This document shows, in pieces, positions 43,057 to 55,294 of a stretch of 64,000 nucleotides of DNA. The notes under the pieces were generated by a model, which was given only the letters and a program-made list of their open reading frames with translations, did no database searches and was not told the origin of the DNA. The position numbers were made by a program, and so were the translations under genes. Where the stretch lies: contig CM068388.1 in the NCBI GenBank assembly GCA_034770075.1, positions 15,647,653 through 15,711,652 on the forward strand. The letters run 5' to 3'. The stretch's first letter is position 1. Each line of letters opens with the position of its first letter. The stretch is from Aralia elata. Its lineage: Eukaryota; Streptophyta; Magnoliopsida; Apiales; Araliaceae.

Positions 43057-43540
43057 TTAAGGATGTAAATTTAAGATTCCTAATTCACTTATTAACTTAT
43101 TAAATCTGGATTCATCTAATGGTTTGGTAAAAAGATCAGCTAATTGATTTTTAGTAAAGATAAAATACAAAGATATAGTTCTATTTTGAACATGATCTCT
43201 AATAAAATGGTATTTGATGTCTATATATTTAGTCCTAGAATATATGACAGGATTATAAGTTATAACAATAGAACTAGTATTATCATAGTACATAGGGATA
43301 GAAGTTGATACTGAGTTTTGCTTCTTACTGAACCATGAGACCAGTTTGTTCCCAAGAAATTGGCATGTACCACTAGTGTTTTTCCTGTCTATTCTGCATC
43401 TTACAAAATTAGCATCTGAATACCCAATTAGATCAAAGAGTGACTACTTGGGATACCACAGTCCCAAATGTGGAGTGGCCTTAAGATATCTAAAAATCCT
43501 TTTTAAAGCTATTAAATGCGATTCCTTAGGATTAACTTGA
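43057..43540 (-). pseudogene. element D RNase H
   Basis: The copia RNase H C-terminal region is open at 43293-43057. It has YDNTSSIVITYNPV, RTKYIDIKYHFIRDHV and NQLADLFTKPLDESRF, ending at LGILNLHP. The upstream half (from about 43540) is interrupted by several stops. Confidence 0.85.
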
Positions 43541-44440
43541 AATCTAAGCATAAATACAAGCAACATACATGATATCTGGTCTACTAGCAGTTAAGTAGAG
43601 GAAAGATCTAATCATACCTCTGTATTGAGTAATATGAATACTTTTACCTTGCTCATCTTTATCAAGCGTGGTTGTAGATGCCATTGAAGTCTTCATGTGA
43701 GTGGTTGATTCCAATCCATACTTCTTGAGTAAGTCTTTAATATACTTGGCTTGATTGATGAATATTCTTTCATCTACCTGCTTCACTTGTAGTCCAAGGA
43801 AGAAGTTCAACTCATTTATCATGCTTATCTCGAACTTGCTCTGCATAAGCTTGGCAAATCTCTCACACAACTTCTTGTCAGTAGAACCAAATATAATATC
43901 ATCTTTATAAATTTGTACTAATAATGTTTTATCCTTATGTTTCCTAAGAAATTAAGTCGTATCTACCCTACCTCTAGTGAATCTTTTCACAATAAAAAAA
44001 TTAGTTAGAGTTCCATACCATGCCCTAGGTGTTTGTTTTAATCCATATAAAGCTTTGTCTAATCTATAGACATAATTAGAATGAGTTGGATTGACAAAAC
44101 CTGGAGGTTGTTTGACATAAACCTCTTTCATTCAGAAAAACACTCTTGACATCCATTTGAAAAACTTTAAACTTCATCTGGGCAACATAAGCAAGGAACA
44201 TTCTGATGGCTTCCAATCTTGCAACAGGAGCAAATGTCTCATCATAGTCGATTCCTTCTTCCTGAGAATATCCTTTAGCTACCAATATTGCTTTATTCCT
44301 TGTGATCATCGCTTCTTCGTCCATCTTATTTCTGAATACCCATTTGTAGCTAATGACTAGATGCTCTTTAGGTCTTAGGACTAACCTCCAAACTCTACTT
44401 CTTTCAAACTGATTCAGCTCTTCTTGCATAGCTTTGATCT
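43541..44440 (-). pseudogene. element D reverse transcriptase
   Basis: The N-terminal half (44429-44076) has VISYKWVFRNKMDEEAMI, AKGYSQEEGIDYDETFAPVAR and VFQMDVKSVFLNERG. A frame change and stops follow, covering the catalytic region (44075-43871). The C-terminal half (43870-43544) has FEISMINELNFFLGLQVKQ and YRGMIRSFLYLTASRPDIMY. The order and wording are those of Sirevirus RT. Confidence 0.87.
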
Positions 44441-45240
44441 AGCTTGAATCTTCTAAGGCTTCTTTAATCTTTTTAGGCTCTATCTAAGAGAGAAAGCTCA
44501 GGAAGAAGCATTTGTTCTGAGTTGCAAACCTAGTCTTGATTCTTGCATTGGGATCTCCAATAATTATGTCTTGGGTGTGATCTCTTGCCCACTTACTTTC
44601 AATTGGAATATCAGTCCTTGTGCCTTCCTGTTTAAGTTCTTTAAGATCTATCTCTTGCTTAGTAAAATCTTCAATTAGTATAGTATCCATCTCAAGGACT
44701 ATGGACTCTATGATCTCTTATTCTGGCACTACGATCATTGGATCTGGCTCTAAGATCGTCTGGTCTGGCTCTACGACTTCTGAGTCTTTTATCGAAGGGT
44801 TCTCCTGTTCTACGACTGATGGTTCCTGCTCTATGATCTCATCGAAAGACACGACTTTTCTTAGATCCCCTAAGTCAGATTCATCGAAGTTGACATGGAT
44901 TGATACTTCAACACTTAACGATTTCTTGTTGAACACTCTGTAGGATTTGCTATCGACAGAATATTTAAAAAAGATTCTTATGTCTAACTTGGGTTAAAAC
45001 TTGGTCAGATATTTCCTACCATTGTTGAGGATGTAGCGCGCACAACCAAATACATAAAAATAGCTTATGTTGTGCTTCATTCCTTTCAACATTTCGTAGG
45101 GTGTCTTTTTGAATACAGAGTGAATGAGAGATCGATTCTGAGTATAGCAGGCAGTATTGACAGCTTCAGCCCAAAAATATTCAGGTAGACGAGCTGCGAC
45201 TAGAAGAGTCCTTCCTGCCTCTATGAGAGTTCTATTCTTT
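44441..45240 (-). pseudogene. element D integrase C-terminal region and INT-RT linker
   Basis: Open stretches lie at 44936-44718 and 44690-44484 between degraded DNA. The linker is acidic (IIEQEPSVVEQENPS, VVEPDQTILEPDPMIVV). It owes this to repeats of a GATCGTAGAG-like word in the coding strand, about six copies at 44700-44850. Long, variable linkers here are common in copia elements. Confidence 0.7.
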
Positions 45241-45600
45241 CTTTCAGTTACTCCATTTTACTATGAAGTTCTTGGAGCTGAGAAGTTATGATTGATACTA
45301 TTTTCTTTACAGAACTTGTCCACCTCAGAGAAGTCAAATTCTCTTCCATGATCACTCCTTATCGCCTTGATCTTCTCGCCCTTCTCATTCTCAACCAGCT
45401 TGAAGAACCTGATTAATTGAAAGTTAGTTTTATCCTTAGAGATTAAGAAGAATATCCATGTGAATCTGGTATAGTCATCCACTATGACCAGTGAGTATCT
45501 TTTTCTTCTAAGGCTGACAATTGGGATAGGCCTAAAGAGATCCATATGGTAGAGGCCTATCAGTGGAATTAACTGTTTTGCTTTCAAATGAGACCCTTGT
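45241..45600 (-). pseudogene. element D integrase core
   Basis: An open stretch of 108 residues with the first Asp in YHMDLFRP, VDDYTRFTWIFFL, and the second Asp in IRSDHGREFD. The region with the catalytic Glu (NGVTERKNRTL) follows after stops near 45257. It is copia type. Confidence 0.83.
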
Positions 45601-46985
45601 TTTCTTTCCTAGTTGACAGGCTTTGCAAGGCTTTTTCTTTACAAAATTGAGCTTTGGTAAACTTAAAACTAGATATTTGGAGCCTTATCTAGTTCTAGTC
45701 AGCTTCAACGAATTAGATTCTAGGTCTCTAACTTGACACTGGTTATTAGGGAAGATCACTTGATGCCCTTTATCACATAGCTGGTTGATGCTTAAGAGAT
45801 TATGCTTTAAAGTCTTTAACGAATGCCACTTTGCTGAAGAATACTGCACCATTTCCAATAGAGCTATATCCTCTAGTCTTTCCAAAGTTGTTGTCTCTAA
45901 AGACAACTGCAGGACCATCCTTTTCTTTGAAGTTCGACAGGAAAGCCTTATTTCCAGTCATGTGCCTCAAGCATCCACTATCAAGATACCAGATTGAGCT
46001 AATGGAGCTCCTTTCCTACAATATAAATCAACTTTTACTTTGGTACCCAGATTTTCTTGAGTCCTGATGTGTTAGTTCCTTTTGGGACCTAGACTTACTT
46101 AATTACTATAATGAACATGATAGTAATCATAATAACACAAAGCAACAACATGTCCATATTCATGACAATTATAACATTTTATATGATGCATGCTTGTGAG
46201 TGTGTGGATTCATTCTCTTTAAGGACATATGTGGATTATAGACCTTTACAGCCTTTCTTTTTGGGTTCATACTTTCTCTATTTCCACACTGCTCTACGAT
46301 TACGAGATTTTATAGGGTGGAAGTCAACTCTACGATTCTTGCCTGGTTGTTTCATAGGGTAAGTATTACCTAACTCTACGATCCTTCGAGGCTTGAAGGT
46401 AATGTTTGACTTATCCTGTTGTTTCTTGGACCTTAGACTAGTGTGTGATCTCTTGTTCTCAGGGATCACAACTTGATCAACAGAGATCGTACAACTTGAA
46501 ATAATCGGCTCTATAACCTCTGTAGATTTGACAAACATAATGCTTCTAAGGGAGGTAGAAGCACTGTTATTATTAATCTCCAGTGTTGTGTCCATACTAC
46601 GAGTTGAGGATAAATTCCCAAACCCTAAACTTGATATGTCTGAGACTGCTCTCTGACTTGTGATCAGGGAGTCTATAGAAGAAGAAGACCTATTCCACAT
46701 AAAGATAGTCTTTTCCAGTTCCTCGGTTTTAAAAACCAGAGTTAATTTTCTCTATGACGATTTTTCAGTTATCCTTCTCAATCTTTCATTCTCAACTTCA
46801 AGATTAGAGAGAGCCAGCATTTCATAGAGTTGTTTCTAACTCCATTTGTACTGTCTTTTTCTCCTTTTGAAGAAGAGGATGTTCCTTTGATAGAACCCTG
46901 AACCACTTCATATACTTATGAAGATCAGATGTATTGTCATGCAAAACAGTTCTTAAATCATCTATATCTACATCTCACTAATATC
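45601..46985 (-). pseudogene. element D protease and pre-integrase region, degraded
   Basis: Two open stretches: 46700-46278 (a Ser/Arg-rich spacer) and 45918-45685, with LKHNLLSINQLCDKGHQVIF, the block that precedes GAG-pre-integrase in copia elements. The protease active site itself is not recognisable; its place (about 46080-45930) has several stops. Three CTCTACGATT-like words fall at 46280-46390. Confidence 0.6.
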
Positions 46986-47644
46986 AATTTCTTAATGATC
47001 AGTGGTGTTGTTTACTTCTATGGCCATTAGACACAAGTTGGCCATCTGGGGTCTTTCATCATCACTTAATTCTAAACTTGAATCATTCCATGAACCCTTT
47101 GCAACAAAGCCTTTACCCTTCTTCTAGAACTTTTTATAGCTCTTGAATTCTTTCTTTAGAGTTGATTCTTTCTTTTTATTGTCTTTCTTTAGCTCCTCTC
47201 TTAGGGGCTTGTTGCACTCAGCGATATAATGACTTGGCTTCTTACAATTATAGCACAAGTCCTTCGAATGATCATGATTTCTGTTGTTGTTGTTGTCGTA
47301 TCCAATAGGCTTGCTGTTATTGCCTTTTCGCATGAATTTCCTTAATCTTTTGGCAAGCAAAGCAATATCTTCATCATCGTCCTCATCATCATCATATTCA
47401 TCTTCAACCAGAGCTTTGGAAGCTGCCTCTGATGCTTTAAGGGCGGTTCCTCTTTCTTTTCTCTTGGATTCTGAAGTGGTCTCTGCCCTTTGGTTTAACT
47501 TCAGCTTATAGATACGAAGATTATCGTATTACTTCTACACAGTCATCTCACGCTAATTCTTTGATTCCCTTATCACAATGGTTTTTGCACCCCACTTGCT
47601 TGGCAGAGCTCTTATGAATTTAATGTTGAGGTCTTTATCTGGAT
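46986..47644 (-). pseudogene. element D gag, C-terminal part with zinc knuckle
   Basis: It continues gag after element E. An open stretch at 47360-47124 holds LAKRLRKFMRKG, the knuckle CYNCKKPSHYIAEC and a Lys-rich tail. The upstream piece (to 47644) includes an Asp/Glu run and several stops. Confidence 0.78.
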
Positions 47645-47649
47645 AGACC
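47645..47649. repeat. target-site duplication of element E, left copy
   Basis: AGACC lies directly before the left LTR and again at 57121-57125 directly after the right LTR. Confidence 0.92.
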
Positions 47650-49472
47650 TGAAAGTAGTATGCACACAAGCCAATCATATTTAATATGATGTAGCATATA
47701 CTTTGTAATCTTATTCATTTATTAATAAAAGAATTGATTTTCTTAAAAAGGCATTTTATATTATCTACATGGTGTTGTTATATTAAATGTGATAAACCCA
47801 TAGTTTTGAGCAATGCTTTTAGAATCATGATGGTGATCATGCTAATGAGATCTAAATTCTAGATAGCTCATAAACTAAAATCGTTCCTAATCGTTGGATT
47901 ACTAAATAGGGGATTAGTGAATCCGGATAGATTAGTACATACGTTGCTTGCCCTTAAGAAGAGAATGATTGATCTCATAATCATTTGTGTGGAGACACTA
48001 AAGCAAGTATGTAGGTGCTTATTGGAGAATAAGTTCACTGAACGTGGCTCGCTAAGGAATACCTAATGGAGTTTTACTCGCCTGTCAATAGGAATTCCTA
48101 TAGTGATAGTAGTACAAGTGATCCTTGGACTTGAGATCATCACAGTATCTTGTGTATGATGAGTTATACTTTGACATGTCCCTTAAGACCTTTAGGGTAT
48201 ATCAAAGGGTATGATTGGGTATAATAAGTTGTACATGGAGATAGGTGAATGACCAATAAAGAATCTACCACGTCTAGTAAAAGATGTGAATGTCCTATGT
48301 GATTCGATAAATGACAACTCAGTAGTCCTTGGCCAAAGCAGAATGAAATTAGAAAGGAGTTTCTAATTTGCATTATTTAGAGTTGTGCATTTGGGAATCG
48401 AAATACATATAATTAAATAAAATAAGACTTGACAGTAAATCCATGTCTTATATTTAATTGGGACATTGTATGGTAGAAGGATTGAATTGTACGGTAACTA
48501 TTCACTGAAAGGTTCTTTTATGATTAATGTTGAAATCTATACTATCTGGAAAGTCGTTGATCGCTAAGGGGGTTTACCCTTATTGTAGAATAAATATTAT
48601 TTATTTAAATTAATTACATAGTTTAATTTATTTATTTAAATAAGATTAGAATTGTTCTAATTGATTTATTCACAACCGGTTTAATATAGAGAACCTAAAG
48701 GGTCACACCGCAAAAGAAAAATATTTATTTAAGAAGTAAATGGCATAATTGTAATAATAAGTTAAGTGTATTTAATTTAGTCTATGGAGATAGAATAAAT
48801 TAAATACCTTAATATTTATTATTTAATATTTTAGAAATATTAAATATAAATTAATAAATGGAGTCTTATTATTATTATTACTATTACTATTATTTAATTC
48901 CTAATAGGGATTGAGAATTAATTAATAGAAGTACTCTCTCATGGATTCCTAATTGAATTAGGAGCATAATTAATTAAAGGAGTTTAATTATAATAGAAAC
49001 CCTAATCCTAAATAGTTTAGGGAAGGGTTATTCCTACATCTATAAATATAATAGGAGTCTTATCATAGATTTAGGTTACAGACTTTTACATTAGATTGTG
49101 GAGAGTACTAGCAATTTCTATAGAGATAGAAACTAGGGTTTTGCCAACACCCATCTTCTTGAATAGATATTATTCCTTGGTGGATCACTTCTAGAGGCCA
49201 AATACTTGGGTGGCTAACGTTGATCAAAGGAAAGAATTTTAATCGGTGGAATTCAAGTAGAACGCGAAGGAATTGGAGGTGAACTTGTACCTGAGAAAGC
49301 AAGAATTCTGCAAGAGTATAATTCTTATTCTCCATCTCTTTCGTTTAATTAATAATTGTGCATAAAGAAATATCATGGTGATGGTTTGTATAAAATTTTA
49401 AAATATGATTTTATCGCGCTTCCGCTTTATTTATGTAATTTGATTGCATGTTCGCGTTATACAAACCTAACA
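47650..49472 (+). mobile_element. element E 5' LTR
   Basis: It opens TGAAAGTAGTATGCACAC and closes ACAAACCTAACA. A TATAAATATA box lies at 49041-49050, about 430 bp before the LTR end. Confidence 0.95.
49041..49050 (+). promoter_or_regulatory. TATA box of element E
   Basis: TATAAATATA in the 5' LTR. The right LTR has TATAAATAAG in the same place. Confidence 0.65.
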
Positions 49473-49732
49473 GTGGTATCAAGAGCCAAACTTTATGCGA
49501 ATTATTAATTGTTTTGATTCCGTATATATATATGGGTATGTGTTTAGAACAATTTATTGGGCATAATTTATTGTATTAAAATCATTTTTTATGTGTAAAA
49601 CTAACTAATTCCGAATTGGCTATTACGGTTTCTTAATTAGATTGCACGAATTGATTATTTAATCCTTGGAAGCCGAATTGATTCTGTTTTAAAAAAAAAT
49701 CACTAAACTTGATTCAGGATCACAGTATAGTT

Positions 49733-49790
<58 letters not shown>

Positions 49791-49889
49791 AAGCAGCTAA
49801 TGAATGAGATTCATTACTCAATTCGTGAATAATATATATTTATATGTATCGCCTGTGACTTCACAGGAGGATTCAAGGATTCAATATTT

Positions 49890-49927
<38 letters not shown>

Positions 49928-50675
49928 AATATTATAAGCTCACGGAATGATTCTTCAATTCGATAAAGTAGCTCAAAAATATTTCTGCAAAACCGGGATT
50001 AAATATAATAAATAAAGAGTTTATTTTAATGATTTTATAATTAAAATAAAAGGTTTATTTTAAACATGAAATTGGATTTCATGCAATTTAAATTGCCCAT
50101 TAAATGATACCGATATATATATGGAATGTTTTATTTAATTCATGAGATGAATATTATTTATTGATGCATATGGTGATATGTATGATAATAAATGAGATTA
50201 ATTATGGACTAATGACCAATGTGTGATTGGATTTATTTTAGAGGATGCTTGAATAAATAGGTTTTTATAAATGGGGTCTGCGTACCTCGTCTTCTCTAAT
50301 TTTTCTTAATGTAAAACTCTATCTCTCTCCTATGTACTTCCCCTTGACTGTTGATCAAGGTTTCTATTTATTGTAAATAGTTTATGTAATAGGACTAGTT
50401 AGAATTAATTTTGAAGAATTAGAGACAAAAAGGAGCAAGGAGCGCTTGAAGACCCGTTTGTATTGGAGCCCGGGTTTAAATGTAATAGTTATATTTAAAT
50501 TTAATTATTGCACCCTAGGTTTGACCTTTTGGTTCACTTGGTGGCTCTAGTGAACCAAACTAGAATAAAAGTCCATAATTTATCCGGGTAGAATATAGTA
50601 TTCTATATGTGCATGTTTACTATATATATTATATATATTATACAACATGCTTCGCATGTTAAATAATATGACGCG

Positions 50676-50722
<47 letters not shown>

Positions 50723-51340
50723 CATGCGCGCTAAACAAGATGAGACTAATAATTACAAACCCCTCAAAGAAATTATATTAAGTCCTAAACGTTCAAAGAT
50801 ATTTGGAATATCAAACGTCGCCTTCTAGCATAGTAAAGCGATAGAGTATTAAATATTTAATATGAGTTTGTTGTGTCACACAAGGCGAGTATTAAATATT
50901 TAAGATGTTGCTTTATCACATTTGATGCTTATAAATAGACTAAACGATGTTGTTTTGTTGTGTCACACAAGGACAGTGTTTTTCTTTCGAATATATGGGA
51001 GTGCTAGGTTGGACTTAACTTGGATAATTTTGATTCGGATGTGTCACACTTGATCAAAATAATCTAAGAGGCAAAATAAAAGGAGTTACATAGGGATGTA
51101 ATTGACAATAGTTGTCTACCTATTTATTTATATATAGTTTGTTGTGTCACACAAGGCTATATACATTTGAAATGGGATCCTTATTCTCACTAGCAAATCT
51201 TTAATTAGAATTGCCGAACTATATATAATGAGGGTAATATAGTTTGATGAAAATAGTGAGAGATACCAATTTAAATAAAAACCTAATTTATTTTGGTAAT
51301 TAATTAAATGAATGAATGCTAAAATGTTGTCTATTTTCAC
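49473..51340 (+). other. element E leader with tRNA-iMet primer site
   Basis: TGGTATCAAGAGCCA at 49474-49488, one base after the LTR, is the primer site. The 1.87-kb leader is AT-rich and holds three (TA)n runs (about 49736-49787, 49891-49923, 50680-50720). It also has three copies of TTGTTGTGTCACACAAGG (50868-50885, 50955-50972, 51139-51156). No ORF is seen. Confidence 0.82.
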
Positions 51341-52162
51341 ATGCAGAATTTAAAAATGTCAAACTCACTATCACTGCATAGCATACTTGATGCTAACAAA
51401 CTGACCGGACCGAATTACGCGGACTGGTTAAGGAATCTGAGAATTGTTCTCACTGCTGAAAAGATTTCTTATGTCCTAAATTCGCCAGTCCCTGCAAGTG
51501 TTGCAGAAACAGCCTCTGAGGAAGACATTGCTACTTTCAGAAAGTGGCAAGATGATGCAATCTTGGCTCAATGCATCATGCTCGCATCCATGAGTAACGA
51601 GCTTCAACGTCAGCATGAAACTATGGATGCTCCTACTATATTGTTGCACCTCAAAGATTTGTATGGTGAGCAAAGTAGGACTGCTAGATATCAGATATCT
51701 AAGGAGCTCTTCCGATCTCGTATGACCGAGGGCACTGCTGTTGAGACTCATGTCCTTAAGATGATCAATTTGATTGAATAACTTGGACAGCTTGGGTTCG
51801 TGATGGATGGGGAGTTAAGCCAAGATTTGATCTTGCAGTCACTCCCGGACACCTTCTCACAATTTGTTTTGAATTTTCACATGAATAAGTTAGACGTCAG
51901 CTTGCCTGAGTTACTTAACATGCTGAAAACTGTTGAGGGTCACTTCTCATCCAACAAGAACCAAGTCTTACTAGTGGATGATTCTTCTAAGAAAAGGAAG
52001 AGGCCTAAGGTATCTTCTGAAAAGAAGAAAAACAAGAATGCAAAGGGCAAGGCGAAGAGAAAGGATAAAAAGAAACCTGGTCCAAATAGCAAAGGAATTT
52101 GCTACCATTGCAATAAGCCGGGACACTGGAAGAGGAACTGCAAGGACTATCTTGCGGACTAG
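51341..52162 (+). pseudogene. element E gag
   Basis: The likely start is MSNSLSLHSILD (51356), with an in-frame ATG at 51341. The copia gag domain (LDANKLTGPNYADWLRNLRI, LYGEQSRTARYQISKELF, LIEQ-type end) is interrupted by TAA at 51779-51781. A Lys-rich stretch precedes the knuckle CYHCNKPGHWKRNC. TAG at 52160-52162 separates it from protease. Confidence 0.87.
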
Positions 52163-53050
52163 AAGAAACTTGGAGAAGCTTCGACTTCCGATCTAGGTTT
52201 GTTCATGATTGAAATTAATTTTTCTGAAAGTCAAAATTCTACTTGGGTATTGGATACCGGCTGTAGTTCTCACATATGTAATAATATACAAGGACTAAGT
52301 AGAAGTAGAAAGCTGAACAAGGATGAAGTCGTCCTACGAGTGGGAAATGGAGTAAAGGTTGTTGTATTAGCTGTAGGGACTTATTGTTTAGCACTGCCTT
52401 CGGGCAAGTTCATTAGTTTAAATAATTTTTATTATGTCCCGACACTCATTAGAAATATTATTTCAATTTCTGTATTGGATATGGATGGTTTTGATATTAT
52501 AATAAAGAACAACGGTTGTTCTATTTATAATAAAAATGTTTTATATGGTGTTGGGACCTTACTGAATGGACTTTACATACTTGACTTGCATGAAAATATA
52601 CATCAAATTGAACAAACTAAGAAAAGAAAAAGAGATGATGTTAATTATACCTTTATGTGGCAATGTAGACTCGGTCATATCAATGAAACAAGATTATTCA
52701 AGTTGCATAAAGATGGGCTTTTAGAGCTATCTAATTACGAATCATATCCAACTTGTGAATCTTGTCTCATGGGTAAGATGACTAAATCTCCTTTTAGTGG
52801 AAAAGGAGAAAGAGTTACAGAGTTGTTAGCGTTGGTACACACAGACGTATGTGGACCTATGACAACGAATGCACGGGGAGGGTATTCTTATTTTATTACT
52901 TTCACTAATGATCATTCTAGATTTGGATATGTATATTTAATGAAATACAAATCTGAATCGTTTGACAAGTTCAAAGAATTCATAAGTGAAGTAGAGAAAC
53001 AAACTGGTAAGAGTATTAAGATTCTTCGATCGGATCGAGGAGGGGAATAA
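52163..53050 (+). pseudogene. element E protease, pre-integrase and integrase N-terminal half
   Basis: The protease active site is in WVLDTGCSSHICNNI. The GAG-pre-integrase block is WQCRLGHINETRLFKLH and CESCLMGKMTKSPF. The integrase core has Asp in LVHTDVCGPM and Asp in LRSDRGGE, after which TAA (53048-53050) interrupts. It is in the same frame as gag. Confidence 0.9.
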
Positions 53051-54364
53051 TTAACCAATGAGTTTCTTAATTGTCTCAAAGAAAATGGTATAATCTCACA
53101 ATGGACTCCACCAGGGACGCCACAGTTGAATGGTGTATCTGAAAGGAGAAATCGAACATTGTTGGACATGGTTTGTTCCATGATGAGTTTTACCGACCTT
53201 CTAGTATCCTTCTTGGGTTATGCCCTAGAAACGGCTGCATATCTACTTAGCAAGGTACCTACCAAATCCGTTTCAAAGACTGCATATGAGTTATGGACAG
53301 GGAGGAAACCAAATCTTAAGTATGTTAAGACTTGGGGTTGTCCGGCTTATGTCAAAAGGTTTGGGCAAGATAAGCTAAAGACTAGATCCAACAAGTGTAG
53401 ATTTGTGGGTTACCCTACAGAAACTGTAGGTTATTATTTCTATCATCCTACTGATCAAAAGGTGTTTGTTGCGAAATACGCTGCCTTCTTGGAAAAGGAG
53501 TTTATCCTTGAAGGGGTCAGTGGGAGTAAGATATATCTTGAAGAAGTTCAAGAACCACAAAACACTACGGATCAAAGTCAGGTACCTGACCAAGTAGAAG
53601 AACCTATTGTACCACAACCTATTCGTAAATCTGGAAGAGTACCGAAGATACCTGATAGGTATGGATTCATCATATGGGATGATGATGAGGTACGCATCAT
53701 AGATGATGATGATCCATTGACTTACGAAGAGGCTATGAGTAGTGAAGACTCACAGAAATGGCTAGAAGCCATGAAATCCGAGATGGACTCCATGTATGAA
53801 AACCAAGTATGGACTTTGGTTTCACCACCTGAGGGCATTAAGCCTATTGGGTGTAAATGGGTCTTTAAGAGAAAGACTGGAGCAGATGGCAAGGTAGAGA
53901 CCTATAAGGCCCGACTGGTTGCAAAAGGTTTCAAACAAAGACAAGGAGTTGACTATGATGAAACCTTCTCACCAGTAGCTATGCTCAAGTCCATTCGGAT
54001 TTTGCTTACAATTGCAGCTTATTATGACTACGAGATCTGGCAAATGGACGTGAAAACGGCCTTCCTCAATGGAGAGCTTGAGGAGAATGTATATATGATA
54101 CATCCAGAGGGTTTTGTTTCAAAGGTTGGAACAAACCAAGTCTGTAAGCTACAACGATCCATTTATGGATTGAAGCAATCTTCTCGAAGGTGGAACATCC
54201 GTTTTGATGAGATAATCAAAAGGTTTGATTTTATCAAAAACGAGGATGAACCATGTGTGTACAAGAAGGTTAGTGGGAGCGTTGTATCGTTCCTTGTATT
54301 ATATATTGATGATATATTACTGATAGGGAATGATGCTACAGTCGATCAAAATCTGGTTATCTAA
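53051..54364 (+). pseudogene. element E integrase C-terminal half and RT
   Basis: The integrase Glu lies in GVSERRNRTLLD. TWGCPAYVKR and a region with PQPIRKSGRVPKIPDRYG follow, then RT with IGCKWVFKRKTG, VAKGFKQRQGVDYDETFSPVA, WQMDVKTAFLNGELEE and the catalytic YIDD in VLYIDDILLIG. A frame change occurs at about 54340-54360, the only one I see in the element. Confidence 0.9.
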
Positions 54365-54722
54365 ACACTTCTCTATGAAGGACTTGGGTGAGGCATCCTA
54401 TATTTTGGGGATAAAGATCTATAGAGATAGATCTAAAAGGATGTTAGGCTTGACCCAAGGAAAGTACATTGACTCGATGCTAAAGAAGTTTAGCATGGAA
54501 GATTCCAAGAGAGGTCTCATGCCGATGAGCCATGGAATCCATCTCTCCAATAAATAGGCCCCAAAGACACCTGAAGAGAGAGACCGTATGAGTAAGATTC
54601 CTTATGCTTCCGCAATAGGATCTATCATGTACGGTATTATATGTACTAGACCAGATGTCGCTCATGCACTTAGTGTAACGAGCAGATATCAGTCAAATCC
54701 AGGAGAATAGCACTGGAATGCA
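54330..54722 (+). pseudogene. element E RT C-terminal end
   Basis: After the frame change: HFSMKDLGEASYILGIKI and LGLTQGKYIDSMLKKFSM. Then stops at 54555-54557 and near 54709, with RPDVAHALSVTSRYQSNPG between them. Confidence 0.85.
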
Positions 54723-55280
54723 GTGAAAAACATCCTAAAGTACTTGAGAAGAACTAAGGATGTATTTCTTGTCTACGGTGGGTCTGAATTGAAACTAGAG
54801 GGCTATACAGACTCAAGTTTTCAAACAGACCAAGATGACAGTAAATCCGTTTCAGGGTACGTGTTTACCTTAAACGGTGGCGCAGTGAGTTGGAAAAGTT
54901 CCAAGCAGCAAACAGTTGCTGATTCAGTGACAGAGGCAGAGTACATAGCTGCAAGTGAAGCTGCAAAGGAAGCTGTTTGGATGAAGAAGTTCATAACTGA
55001 ACTTGGAGTGGTTCCTAGCATTAGAGAAGCAGTACCTTTATTCTGTGACAACAACGGAGCTGTTGCGCAGGCTAAGGAACCCAGGTCTTATCAAAAATCC
55101 AAACACGTGTTGCGGCGATTTCATTTGATTAGAGAGATCATTGAAAGAGGAGATGTCACCCTGGAGCGTGTGGACTCTCAAGACAACATTGCAGATCCAT
55201 TTACTAAAGCTTTAACACAACAGCAGTTTGATCGTCACTTAGAGAAGATGGGTATTAGATACCATGGCGATTGGCTTTAG
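54723..55280 (+). pseudogene. element E RNase H
   Basis: Open for 185 residues: LEGYTDSSFQTDQDDSKS (Asp), GAVSWKSSKQQTVADSVTEAEYIAA (Glu), LFCDNNGAVAQAKEP (Asp), and DPFTKALTQQQFDRH near the end. It stops at 55278-55280. The domain itself looks intact. Confidence 0.9.
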
Positions 55281-55283
55281 TGC

Positions 55284-55294
55284 AAGTGGGAGAT
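55284..55294 (+). other. element E polypurine tract
   Basis: AAGTGGGAGAT directly before the 3' LTR, three bases after the RNase H stop codon. Confidence 0.85.

Noticed and set aside
44620..44943. 107-residue plus-strand ORF, Ser/Thr-rich
   Set aside because: Antisense to the INT-RT linker of element D; the composition comes from the CTCTACGA word repeats.
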